Shown here piece after piece: positions 52,046-63,836 of a stretch of 64,000 nucleotides of DNA. The notes beneath the pieces were generated by a model. The model had not been told where the DNA came from. It did no database searches and saw nothing but the letters and a program-made list of their open reading frames with translations. How positions within the stretch are numbered: position 1 is the stretch's first letter; the number at the start of each line of letters is the position of its first letter. A program made the translations under genes and the position numbers. Source of the stretch: Acanthacorydalis orientalis (lineage: Eukaryota; Arthropoda; Insecta; Megaloptera; Corydalidae); contig CM068323.1 in NCBI GenBank assembly GCA_034766995.1, positions 424,536-488,535 of the forward strand, written 5' to 3'.

Positions 52046-52405
52046 ATCAACCTCCTTCGATCCACTGCTGGACGAATGCCTCTTCAGAAACTTTCCAGTT
52101 CAAACGATTCAATGCGTATCCTTTCCATAAATTTCCAATAAATGGTCTTCTATCCTTATCTCATTCGTTCAATTGGCTTCTTTCTGAGTTTTCTTGGTAC
52201 CGAATCCATAATATCTCTTATCGATCAATTTCTTCTCTTCTCGCAACATGTCCTGCCCATTTCCATTTCAAACTCGTCACTTTTCTTATTACGTCATTAA
52301 TTCTAGTTTGTTTTTCATGTCGATTCTATTCTTTCCTTATCTGTTTTCGTTGGTCTCAGTCTCCTCATACTGCCGTACGCTGTCTCGAGGACATGTGTAA
52401 TTGTT
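52046..52405 (-). pseudogene. LINE C-terminal relic (second LINE type)
   Basis: The minus strand reads RKVTSLKWKWAGHVARREE and, after frame changes, DKDRRPFIGNLWKGYALNRL, then EEAFVQQWIEGG and a stop. This is the C-terminal tail common to many insect LINE polymerases (LKW.WAGHVAR..D.RW ... RRP..RW.DD......W...A.DR..W....EAYVQQW). It is 5'-truncated and frameshifted. It lies in the rhomboid intron, antisense to the gene, and ends in an (AT)n tract. Confidence 0.8.
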
Positions 52406-53007
52406 GATACCTCAAAAATAGCCTATTTTCATGAATTTTTCTCGCATGGAAAGTAATGTTTTACTGCAAAACTGAAATGTAGATTTTAAAGCGCATACAC
52501 TACAGATCATTGTCATATTTTTCGAGTCGATATTTTGCGTCACGTGCTAATAGTATCCCATTATTGAGGTGACGTAATCGACATAGCGTTCTGCGGTACC
52601 AGGTGTATTTCAGGGAGATGTTTTCTGAATTGAAATTTTTAATTGCAAATTGGAAGCAGATACACTGAACTAATAACTGACGTAACCTTTGTTCAAACAA
52701 TGTTTTTCGGAAACGGCAGCTTTTTGAAAAAAGACATGAAATTTTGACCCTAAAATAGGCAAGTATTTCGTTAATAACAAAATCGAATAATACTAATATC
52801 GGAAACAATACTAGACAATGATCTGAAGAAGACTTGTGCAAAATTTCATGCAAATCGGTCGAGCATTTGCCGAGATATTTCCGGAACCGGTCTGAAAAAC
52901 TTAATTTTGAGAAAGACGAGTTTAAAAGATTCAAGTAGATTTTAATGCGAGACGTCGATTAAATTTTTTGGCGAATAAACGACTTCCTATTAACTTACAC
53001 GCCACCA

Positions 53008-53551
53008 TCATAAGATGTCTAAACCGTACAATTTACTTTCTGTCTGCAGCGAACGCTTATTCTTCCTCCTTTTTTTCGCGTTCTGCACGCTGTCCGGGAT
53101 TCCTCGATCGCGCTTTGCGGAACTCGGCCTCATGAAATCGTTCACGTTCGACCCACCGACGAGCGAACACCTCCTACAATCGATTTGCATCGTTTTCAAA
53201 AGTGCCATTGACACATCGTTTTGTATCAGGCGGCAACATTTGCGACGATTTCGACTACGGAAAGACCGCCGTGTAATTCCTTCCGCTCTATTTTCCACAT
53301 CGAATGGTTTAAAATCTCGTTGTTTTTCGCAAATCCTCCGACGCGACGCTCCAGTAAACGCTCGAACTCGGATCTCCGTAAATGGGTTTCATCGCTCCAA
53401 GAACATTCCGCGGCAGTGCCTAGGCAGTCACGCTTATACGGGGACGCCGCGCGGGGGCACGGGGCCCGGCCAACAGGACATTTTCGGCCGTAGCTCTGGT
53501 AATTTAACGAATTGCGCATTATATATTTGTGTGGAGATATTTTTTCGGTGA
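53008..53551. other. Open frames on both strands, unassigned; probable repeat fragment
   Basis: A 178-codon plus frame (53,015-53,551) overlaps minus frames of 96 and 97 codons. The sequence is CpG- and GC-richer than its surroundings, with a very GC-rich patch near 53,440-53,480. I do not recognise either translation. It lies in an intron otherwise filled with transposon pieces, so an old transposon fragment is the likeliest explanation. Confidence 0.3.
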
Positions 53552-53801
53552 CAGAGTACTACCCGAAAATGTAATTGTTGAAAAAATCGGTTTCTCGCAC
53601 CGCTCAACAGGTATATACGCCCCTAAGTAGAGACCCCTCCCCGATAATTTCGAGCTGCGCGTGTTATGGACGCCTGTGCTCGGAACACTTTGCGTCAAAG
53701 AGAAACGACAGCGACCGCAGGCATAGCACAAATGAAAGTGTGCTTGTACTGAATTGGCTCGTGTTTCCGAATAGATATTTCAACGGACATGTTTGTTTCA
53801 G

Positions 53802-54016
53802 TGCCGAGCATTTAATCTTCAACTTGTTAGCGCAAATAGTTCTGGCGATCTATTTAGAAATGGAACACAAATTGTGGCGAGTTCCGATCGTATACGTCTC
53901 TGGTGTTATTGCCGCTTCACTGGGAACGTCGTTAACGTACCTAAAATGTTTTTCGCTGGAGCCAGCGGCGGCGGGTTACGCTTTACTCACCGCACACATC
54001 GCTTCCGGTTATCATG
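53802..54016 (+). CDS. rho-4: Rhomboid-4-like protease, catalytic-core exon (GASG motif out of frame)
   Basis: The exon follows a good acceptor (gtttgtttcag) and ends before GTGAG at 54,017. Its main frame reads AEHLIFNLLAQIVLAIYLEM and RVPIVYVSGVIAASLGTSLT, then GYALLTAHIASGYH, matching rhomboid membrane segments 2-4 (HLLFNL..Q...G..LE..HG.WR...IY..GV..GSLGTS ... YAL..AH). Between these, 53,938-53,973 is read in another frame; there the expected active-site stretch PKMFFAGASGG (catalytic Ser in GASG) is perfect. So one base is missing near 53,938 and one is extra at 53,973. The two changes cancel, the frame stays open, and the literal protein has no catalytic serine. Both junctions keep phase with the neighbouring exons. 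The cause may be sequencing error, pseudogene decay or an inactive form. Confidence 0.85.
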
Positions 54017-54146
54017 GTGAGATTACGTTCGAACTATTATTTATATCACTTCACGTTTTCTATTGACAACGAACTAATGTTGAACTTTTCAACCGACTGG
54101 TAAAGTTTTCGAGAAGAACGAACCAGGCAACCTTAACTTTGTCCAG

Positions 54147-54463
54147 AAGTGGAATGGAAAAAGATGTGTAAATTAGGACGACTGTTGGCCATCTCGATGT
54201 GCACGATATTCAATGTCGGCATGTACGTTTGCGATCGTTATTTCCTTAACGTTAAAGATAACACAGAACACGTGATGCACTTGTATGGCGCGGTCGCCGG
54301 TCTGGCGGGTGGAAGGATTGTTTTACGAGACCCGAAGATGAAGGACGGAGACTGCAGGAAGAAGAAAGTCGCGTGGGTCGCGTTCGTCGCTTTCGTTATT
54401 CTAGTGTGCGTCGCAATTGTTTGGAATATAGCGTGGACGGCGTATTTCCCAACTAAACTTTAG
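54147..54463 (+). CDS. rho-4: Rhomboid-4-like protease, last exon (catalytic His kept)
   Basis: The exon starts after ctttgtccag. The left-over G of the previous exon plus AA gives Glu, then VEWKKMCKLGRLL, as in the family's E.E....R.. segment. A membrane segment follows (LLAISMCTIFNVGMYVCDRY), then HVMHLYGAVAGLAGG, where the His at 54,278-54,280 sits at the place of the catalytic His (family HL.G...G). A last hydrophobic segment (VAFVAFVILVCVAIVWNI) is followed by WTAYFPTKL and TAG at 54,461-54,463. The exon has no frameshift or internal stop. In eukaryotic secretase-type rhomboids the extra seventh membrane helix is C-terminal, which fits this layout. Confidence 0.85.
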
Positions 54464-54850
54464 ATGTGAACATTGGAACGATTTGCGTCGCCGTGAATTC
54501 TCGTGACGCAACGACGCCACTTCTCTCTTCTGGCAGTCGTTTCTCGCGTATCGTATCGTTCAATTTATCGAGCAGTTTACAAAAGTTATCCGCAGTGACG
54601 GTTTCCCACCGGACAGAATCCATTTCATTGCACTGCAGCAAAGGTGGTCAGAGACGGCAACAGATGTGGAATACGAGCGATTGGCATCAGAGGGCTCAGA
54701 CATATGTTCCGGAATTCGTCTCGGCGCTCGTGTGGCGCATGACGTGCTGGCTTAGCGCCTAAATAATCTTATTGTTGTATATTAATATTATGTAAGATTA
54801 TATTAGCTTATTCAATAAATATTCTCTTTTATCTTGATCGTTGTTTATTC
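54464..54850 (+). other. rho-4: Probable 3' untranslated region with poly(A) signal
   Basis: About 350 bp after the stop, aataaa occurs at 54,814-54,819 in an AT-rich stretch, followed by a TG/T-rich patch (tcgttgtttattc) typical of cleavage sites. The stretch between has no recognised coding sequence. The 98-codon plus frame there (54,466-54,762) shows no motif. Confidence 0.55.
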
Positions 54851-54921
54851 ATCCTTACCAATGCAGAAACCCCTTACAGTTCAGAAGTAGGACAAACGTG
54901 ACCAAATAAAGAGAGACCTTA

Positions 54922-56184
<1,263 letters not shown>

Positions 56185-56710
56185 AGAAATATAAAATTAT
56201 AAAATTTTGTTACAATGAAGCGCAAACATCGATAATGAAAGAAAATATAACTAAACAAATGTATTTAACATTGATTTATCAGAATCTTTAAACAGTTTGT
56301 ATTTAACATTTGCCTATAAATCCAGGTAACATTTCGTCTATTGTTGCACACTATCCCATAGTACAACACGATTTACAATTTTCTACGAATTGTGAGAAAA
56401 TGTCACTCTCAGCCCCAAATTATACAACATTCAGGCGATCTAAGCGGGTAGTAAGTTTTTCATCAAACCTGATACAATTGTGGATAAATATAAATGTCTG
56501 TAAAGACATCGAGAGTCTAAAAAGTTCAATCCCACCACCGTCTGTAGCCCATGAATCCTGTAAATTTAGGAGATTGTTGCGATATAAAACAGACAGATAC
56601 AAGAGGCTTAAAAATGCCTTCAATTCCGTTTCATCTATTAGTTGAGCACCTCATTCTCTTGAATATCGGTTCGAAACAGAATCGATGCATTTATTTGTAT
56701 GTAATGTGAG
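56185..56710. other. No recognisable gene
   Basis: A 111-codon plus frame (56,310-56,645) starts MPINPGNISS and has no known domain, signal sequence or neighbouring splice evidence. I leave it uncalled. Confidence 0.4.
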
Positions 56711-57929
56711 CTTGCAGTGGAAGCCGCTGTTCACGTGTGACGGCTCTAGGTGCGTATGCTGTGGGCAGTGACAGATGTCTGTTATGTCATTTTGAAATGT
56801 GAACTTTTCGCACTAGAAATCAGTAATCAGACGCCATCGTTTGTTTACACAAGTGCTTTTCAACAACCGAATTAAAATCGAACGCGATGGAAGTTGTTTT
56901 GCCGATCTGTACTTCTACACTAATTTGATTTGGAAAAAAGTGCAGCCGAAGCTGATCGACCGCTTGAGAACACTTTTGGTGAATCTGCTATATCAGAAAC
57001 AGTATGTAGAGATTGCTTTCGACGATTCAAACGTGGTGTTAGTGACGTTCACGACAAACCACTGTCAGGTCAATCGAAAGAGCTCGAAGATGGACAACTA
57101 CCGCAAGCTTTATTGGAAGAAAACCCTATTCGAACACTCAGAAAATTGACTCGACAGCTCGAAGTCTACAAATCGGCCAATTCACGACATTCGCAAGCGA
57201 TGGAAAAGATCCAGAAAGGAGTGAGACGGCTCCCACATGAATCGACCGGAAAATGTCATTGCTGATCGTTCGAACATCTCGATTTCTTTGCTTGCAAGGC
57301 ATAAAAAGAAGAGTTTCTCTTGCCGTATCTTGACCGGCAATGAAAAATAGACCTATTTCGATTACCCGAAAAGCAAGAAATCATTGTTGGACACCAAAGC
57401 GAAACATACACGGTCACAAGGCGATGCTCTCTATTTGGTGGGATGTGGAGCATGTCGTGTATTACGAACTGTCGAAACCGAAGGAAAAAAATCACCTGTC
57501 GAACGTCATCGACAACAATTGGTGCGTTCTAATGATAATTTGATGCAAGAACGACAACCATTTGCATCAAATCGTCGAAATGTGATTCTTCTGCATGACA
57601 ACGCTAGGCCCCATGTTTATGTAACCGTGAAGCAAACACTGATCGAGCTCGAATGGGAGGTTCTCCCGCACCCGGCGTATTCTCCGAACCTGGTCCCAAG
57701 CGATTAGGAGATACACGTTTCCATAACTACGGAGTAGTCGAAAATTGCGTTGCTGAATCGATCGGCTCAAAATACACACCGTTCTTTTGTCATGGAATTC
57801 ATCTTCTGCCAGAAAAGTGGGAAAAGTCACAGCTTCCGAGCGCAAAATACTTTGATTGATCTGTTCACACATTTCGTAATTGAAATAAACGCTCGAGGGA
57901 CACGGAAAAACAGCGGATTTCAATGCAAC
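56711..57929 (+). mobile_element. Mariner element (family A, copy 2), full length but dead
   Basis: The outer ends are inverted copies: cttgcagtggaagccgctg at the left, and gttgcattgaaatccgctg read inward from the right. The transposase reads forward from ATG at 56,887: a frameshifted first 25 codons, then SAAEADRPLENTFGESAISE, RDCFRRFKRG, a helix-turn-helix region (LTRQLEVYKSANSRHSQAME), ILTGNEK followed by a stop (first catalytic Asp is Asn), RNIHGHKAMLSIWWD, VILLHDNARPHV (second Asp kept), VLPHPAYSPNLVPSD and a stop (third Asp kept), and GIHLLPEKWEK at the C-terminus. Copy 1 at 43.4-45.9 kb is the same family in the opposite orientation and shares the stop after SD. Confidence 0.9.
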
Positions 57930-58590
57930 ACTAATATATTCTTTATTTACTTTTCGAATTTTAACTTTCATCGATATCAATAAGATTGTTTGATTTGATT
58001 TACAGTGCTCGACTAGAACGTGTTTTTTTTTTTGTTTATCATTGTCTGCACATTTGACTAATTATTCCAAATTCTCTTGCGATAATTAGTTGACTAATCC
58101 ATTAATTACACATCTCGCAAATTTAAATAGACATCAGATCGTTCCTCGATATCAACTGGAATATTTGATTAAGGTTTTATCTCTTTGTTCGAATTATCAT
58201 TTGCTTGCATTTTCTGTTAATTAGTTGCAAGTTTTTTTCCATTTGCACGTTCCAATTAAAAAATATCGACATGTGCGTCATGTATTTTATCTTTCGTCAA
58301 CGTCGTGCTCGTTCTTGGTATCATTTATAATGCTCACTTAAAAATATACATTTCTCGTTTATCATTGTTGTTATGTATCCATCCACACTATTGTACTTAT
58401 TTATGAATGAGTCACGGTATGTCCGTTCTGACTAATGAATTTCAACTGAGCTGCCATTATCTAAGTTATGTATCCGTCTTAATAAAAGTACTTGTCGCAT
58501 TCGCGTCATTATTTAAGTTATGTATCCGCCTTAACAAAAATTTTGTCACGTTCCTGTCGTGATTCCTGTGTTCACACGCTTAGATAAAAT
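57930..58590. other. No gene; short tandem duplication at 58,456-58,560
   Basis: attatctaagttatgtatcc (58,456) recurs at 58,508 with one change, giving two copies of a 52-bp unit (shared taagttatgtatccg and ttaa.aaaa). The rest is AT-rich and without recognised features. Confidence 0.6.
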
Positions 58591-58659
58591 ACGATTTCAT
58601 CACACTGAGGCAGTATATAAACGGTAGTTGAGATCTTATAAGTCGCATTCAGGGAAGAA

Positions 58660-60345
58660 AGGACTGAACTGTGAGAGAGATAGCTCCTCAAAGATCTAGA
58701 GGAAAACAAGAACACCGCATGGCCACTCATTAGGAGACTACGCTCAGCCCACGACCCGCCCGCCGTTCTCAACACCGAGGACGGCTTTGCAACGTCGCCA
58801 ACTGACAGAAAACGCCATCGCCCGGGCCTCCGGGAAAGCGCATACCCTATCATCCCAACACCTTGATAGCCCAAGACACGACCTTCAAGTAATCAATGCA
58901 ACAAACAGGATCCGCAGGATGGCACCATCGCCATGCGAAACCCCCATCACCAACGCGGACGTTTACAAACAGGTAAGTAAACTAAAAAATCGTAAATCTC
59001 CGGGACAAGACGGCATCGGGAACCCAATGATCAAGAACCTTCCCAGATTTAGCATTGCGTTCCTCTGCAGGATCATTAACGCGGCCATGGAGCTAAACCA
59101 CTTCCCGGAGCACTAGAAAACTGCACATCATCGCACTCCCAAAGCCTGGAAAACCCAAAAACCTACCCTCCAACTATCGCCCCATCAGCCTCTTGCCCGC
59201 CGTAAGCGAGATCTATGAGCGGATACTCCACACCCGGATCCTTAACTAGCTGGATTCTCACAAAATCTACGCTCCCGAACAATTCGGGTACAGGAGAAAA
59301 CATTCCACCACACACCAAACTGGCTAGAATCGCCAGAGACACCACCACAAACCTTAAAAGACGACGCCTGACACTTCTCGTGTCACTCGACATCGAGAAG
59401 GCCTTCGACTCGGTCTGGCATGACAACCTAGTCTGCAAACTAGATCACCGACTCATCCCAACCTACCTTGTTAAAACCATCCAATCCTACCTTACTCTCC
59501 GCTGGTTCTACGTTGAGGTTCAAGGTACACACACCCTTCCACAACAAATCCCTGCAGGAGTACCCCAAGGCAGTGTCCTGGGGCCACTCCTGTTCACCAT
59601 CTACACACACAACTTCCCCAAACTCAACACATCTATCAGCAGAGCTTTCTACGCTGAAGATACGGCCCTTTACACCTCCTGTAATCGAAACTACATCAAC
59701 CTAACGATCAACTCCATGGAGTTAGCTCTCGTATAGACTAATAAGTACTTTGCTCGTAACAAAATATGCGTGAACAGCGAAAAGCCGGAGGCTGTCATCT
59801 TCTCCACAGGAAAGTCGGGGCAGAAGATCATCAAGTTCTAAGAGGACGTCATCCATACCTCCCATAAACTGAAATATCTCGGACTCTTCCTGGACAGCAA
59901 GCTCAACTTCACAGCCACGGCCAAGGACAGAATAGCCGAGGCGGGAGCAGCAAAATTCACCATCGCCCCCATCCTCAGATCCAAGAACATTCCGCTTGCG
60001 TTCAAGATTCACATCTACAAGGCCTGCATTCGCTCCTCACTCCTATATGCCATCCCCGTGTGGCTACCGACCTGTTCCACAAACTGAAACAAGCTGCAGG
60101 TCGTACAAAACGACTCCTACAGCAAGTCACGGAGCTTCCCCACAAACCACCACGAGACACCTCGATCGAATCTGTGGCATAGACACAGTGCGTGAAGCTG
60201 CCGCAATACTCCACACAGCATTCGTCGACCGCTGTGCTGAGCACTCCAGAGACCAAGCTCGACAAACTACACTGCACATCAACAACCTCAAATGGACTCT
60301 CTCCAAGCTGCTCCTCCTCGAGGTCAGTCTGTGAGTTGCGCCCTC
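58660..60345 (+). pseudogene. Jockey-type LINE reverse transcriptase relic
   Basis: Forward pieces in order: LIRRLRSAHDPPAVLNTEDG, SKLKNRKSPGQDGIGNPMIK (58,970-59,030; family LKN.KAPG.DGI...), LPKPGKPKNLPSNYRPISLL one frame over, YAPEQFGYRRKHST, LDIEKAFDSVWHDNL (59,386 on; first catalytic Asp kept), AGVPQGSVLGPLLF, AFYAEDTALYT (59,650-59,661; family FADDTA, first Asp of the pair is Glu), HKLKYLGLFLDSKLNF, and SSLLYAIPVW near the C-terminus. At least one frameshift and several stops are present (for example 59,114-59,116 and 59,734-59,736). The endonuclease domain is missing, so the copy is 5'-truncated. The motif set fits the Jockey clade of insect LINEs. The TTAAG/TTAGG tract at 60.5 kb may be part of its 3' tail. 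Confidence 0.88.
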
Positions 60346-60511
60346 CCCTCCCCCTACTTCCACGAAAGTGACGCTCAGAAAACATACACCCAGTGCAAAA
60401 GTGCTAATACATGTATATAGCTGTATGTATATCAAACAAACAAGTGCCGCGAGTGCCAAAGTTAACAACACGAAGTGTTAGTGTGCAGTGTAGTGACTCT
60501 CATCAAACAAT

Positions 60512-60565
60512 CTAGGTTAAGTTAGTTTAGTTAAGTTAGGTTAAGTTAGCTAAATTAGGTTAAGT
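60512..60565. repeat. Degenerate (TTAGG/TTAAG) pentamer tract
   Basis: About ten pentamers alternate between ggtta, agtta and close variants. The insect telomere unit is TTAGG, but this tract is short, mixed and interstitial, next to a LINE 3' region. Confidence 0.7.
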
Positions 60566-60642
60566 CTTATTATTTTGTATGTCATTGTAATCGCCTTGTA
60601 CTGTCTGTGCCGTCCATGAATGTCCTGTGTGCAAATATCAAA

Positions 60643-60853
60643 TCCTTCTGGTTTTTTTGAAAATTTTTTCCGGACTCAATCACTTCAAACCATCCCCTTT
60701 ACCCACTTCCTGAAACACAATTCTCATTTTGAAACCGGTTTAAAAGCCTTGGATAAGACCCCGGACCGAACCCCAATTTCCATTCAACGCACAGTAAATA
60801 CGGCGTTGAAATTGTGTAAAACTCATCACAATGAAATATTTTTTGATTTTGAT
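60643..60853. repeat. Dispersed repeat, copy 2
   Basis: Partner of 47,108-47,338 in the same orientation, with small deletions relative to that copy. It lies just downstream of the Jockey-type relic. Confidence 0.85.
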
Positions 60854-60989
60854 CTCATAAGTCAGTGATGTAACAGAACACGTGTGGTTATATTCATTGT
60901 AACAATAATTAGTTGTTTGCGCTTTTCCCATGGTCCGAATCGGCGGACCACAAGGATGCGCGAGGAAGGAAAGAATGCACTGGCGAACA

Positions 60990-61400
60990 ATCAAAATGAC
61001 TTTATTTCACTATGTACAAATGTGTTATTTACAATAATGAGATTTAGTGGATGAATACATGTTATCGACCGCCGTGATGTTACGTGATGTACGCACTGGT
61101 GGTGTAATCGTAAGACTGCTCGGGGCGAGATCAAATCAAATAGAATTTTATTGGTATTAATTGTTACACTGAGTGTTGGTGCACACAATGGTACGGACAA
61201 CGGTCCGGTGTCTAAGCCTGTGGCTTTTTAGCCGGGTTCGAAAGGAAGTCGGAGGTTCGGTAAGGGGATTTTGGTGGACTACGGAGTTTTGATGCCAGGG
61301 AAAAGACGAGACGAGATGAATCAAATCAAATCAAATCAAATCAAATACAAATTTATTGAACAACTATTTACAAACTTTATACATATTGTAGTGTGTTTGT
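60990..61400. repeat. Three similar A/T-rich tails with ATCAA / (TCAAA)n runs
   Basis: Three similar junctions occur: aatcaaaatgactttatttc (60,988), atcaaatcaaatagaatttt (61,132), and (ATCAA)5 running into tacaaatttattgaac (61,319-61,360). Read on the minus strand each is an AATAAA-like string followed by (TTTGA)n. This is how the 3' ends of LINEs or SINEs inserted leftward would look. No coding part was found with them. Confidence 0.5.
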
Positions 61401-62924
61401 GTGGTGTATCGTTGTTGTGGTGTGGTTCCCGCGCCGTAACGCTAACCGCTTGCGATCGGGGTTTTTGTGTCGTGATGTTGCATGTTTTTATATTGTTGTT
61501 ACTGCAAGTTATTGCCCGGAAATTTTCAAAACCGGGCAAGACCTTAATTTTAAAAACTTATTTCTAACTTATATACTAATCTTACAGACTAACTTATGTG
61601 CTAAACTTATCTAGTTATTCATAATATTTGATTTACACTAGACGAGATGATGCCACCGCACCTATATATACACAGTCAGTTTACGAGGTGGGGAGGCAAG
61701 GAAGCTACCGTTGCACACGGCCCTATGGGTGGAGATAGGAAGCGGCCAGTACGAGTTGTGCTGACCGATCGGAATTCTTGGAAGTAAAAAGATAAGTACT
61801 TTGCACACAGCCCGAATAGTGCAGGTGCGGACTATGACCAGCACTAGATGTACGGCCACACAGTGCAGGGACGGAGAGAGACCAGCGATAGATGAACAAG
61901 CCATTTGGGATTCTCAGAAATTCCGAACATTAGTATTAAACAATAGTAGTAAGCAAATGTTTGTTGTTTTTATTTCGAACCTGCAGCATGTTATGAACAT
62001 ATATAAAATATCGAAAATATAACATTGTTTTCACTTTTCGCTATGTACATGTTCGGTATGTATCTGTATATTTCAACTTTTGAAATATCCATTTTGTCTC
62101 CGGTACCATTCAGGATATTTGATTGACGATTTACATTTTTTTTTAATTCATCGTTAATCACACATTTCAAGTATAGATTTACAGTGTTTCGTCATAATTA
62201 AAAACGGAAATTCCAATCAAGAAGGATTCATTCCGTGCATATTTTTCGAAATTTAACTTCGGTCGAAATCATAGAGAACGCGGATGCAGTACATTCGAAT
62301 GTTTGAAGAGATTTCATCTCCTTTCAGTTGATCGTTGCCTACGCTTCTAATGACCAGGCTTCAAATTATTGAAATAATTAATTTTACACTGTAATTATAA
62401 AAATGTCGAGCGGATATCTCGCACGTTGAATGTGGAATTTCTCAGAATTTTTAATTATGAAAACCGTTAATTTTTCTTAATATGAATAGGTTTTAGGATA
62501 TTAAGATGGCGAGACTGTGATGCGATATGTGAATCGAGTGAACGTGACGTAATTAAATTAAATATTTTTTTTATTTATCAATCTCGATCGATTCTTACTC
62601 TAAGAAATTATTGCCTTACGATAACTAAAACTATAAAACAACTTCATAAAAGTACGCTCTGAAAGCGTTCACCCTACCCACGCGCAGTACCCACTGCGCA
62701 AGCGCGTGTCGTGTACGAAGCAGAGAGAGTAGGGCATATCGCCCTCACTCTACTCACGTCTCCTTGCTGTGGTAGAGTTTCTCTTTTTGTCTCGCTCGAA
62801 TAAATTGACACTACAGTCGCTATAGAAGTTTCACTTCAATAAAATAATCTGGTCTTCACACATTTATGAATATTGAGTTTGCTCGATAGCAAACAGATTT
62901 CCGGTGCTATTAAAAGTGTTTCTA
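61401..62924. other. No recognisable gene
   Basis: Only short frames. A GC-richer patch at 62,640-62,790 contains a perfect hairpin (gcgcagt-accc-actgcgc, about 62,681-62,698). There is no coding evidence. Confidence 0.4.
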
Positions 62925-63145
62925 TGAGAATTTTCGAAGTTGTAAGAAATGTGCGAACACCACCAATTGATGACGATGCCTCATTTTCAAGAACTCATTG
63001 AAATCTAAATATCTAGAATTCTTCACCGATCGTACGCTTTATGTACCATACTCTTACATCTGGAATTTTCCTGTTTACATTCACTGCTTTCGACGAGATC
63101 ACTTGATTCGTCCATTCACATCTTTCCGTCCGTATCTTCAACGTA
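62925..63145 (-). pseudogene. Inverted, broken duplicate of the rhomboid-4-like EF-hand exon
   Basis: The minus strand from 63,145 downward matches 49,178-49,415 base by base over long runs (agtgaatgt.aacagg, gtaagagtatgg, tagatatttagatttcaatg). Its start follows a plausible acceptor (caatttcacag). It reads YVEDTDGKM, an EF-hand-like loop start, then an in-frame TGA; further on RVWYIKRTIGE is followed by a two-base loss that shifts the frame before RYLDFNEFLKM. No membrane segment or catalytic core follows within the window. It is either a duplicated exon or the remains of a second gene copy. Confidence 0.75.
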
Positions 63146-63836
63146 CTGTGAAATTGATACAAGACATATGTATTCAACAAAACAATTTTCTGAAGTGAAA
63201 CTCCTTCGTAAATCGTTGCGAGTCGTGAAATCCGAGCTGCAATTTCGTTCGTGACGAACGTGAAACGGAAGTGACACACAATAGAATCGCCGAAAAGATA
63301 TGGAACTACTACCGATGCCACCTTCCACAGATACCTTGATAAATTAGAATCGAAATAATTTTCAACTTAGTTCAGCTTATCACAAAACACTAGTTTCTCA
63401 TTTTTAGAGAATTGGAAACGCTTTAACTGATAATGAACGAAATGACAATGACCCCAAAAAGTAATAATAGCGAAAATATCTAATACGTAGAACATGCTTG
63501 GATAATATAAAATTGCATTCTTGAATTTTATAAATTAATCCTTCCAATTTAATTATAGCTTTTACCGATACACCCGTTATGCATTTGTCAATTATGAAAC
63601 AAAACGAACCTAGTAGATTCAAGTTATAATGGTACCGAACGAAAGAAGTTTCACTTCGAACGTGCGGATTCTGTAAGCGATCACACATATTTTCTTTTTT
63701 AATAACCGGTCCGGTCTCTTAACACATTGCGTGTCAAGAGACTTGCATAAATGTTTTCTCGGCGGCCAATGCAAAACTATTTTGAAGTTGAACTCTTGGT
63801 CTCCTATTCTTTAAAACAACTATATATATATACATA
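63146..63836. other. No recognisable gene; sequence 5' of the duplicated exon
   Basis: Short minus frames (63,116-63,328 and 63,404-63,688) have no recognised motifs. Part may be intron of the duplicated rhomboid fragment. Confidence 0.35.

Noticed and set aside
53015..53551. 178-codon plus-strand gene
   Set aside because: No recognised domain, frames open on both strands, and it lies inside an intron full of repeat debris.
60512..60565. True telomere repeat
   Set aside because: Too short, mixed units and interstitial.
62681..62698. GC hairpin as a terminator or small RNA gene
   Set aside because: A 7-bp stem with a 4-base loop is too small, and no supporting context was found.
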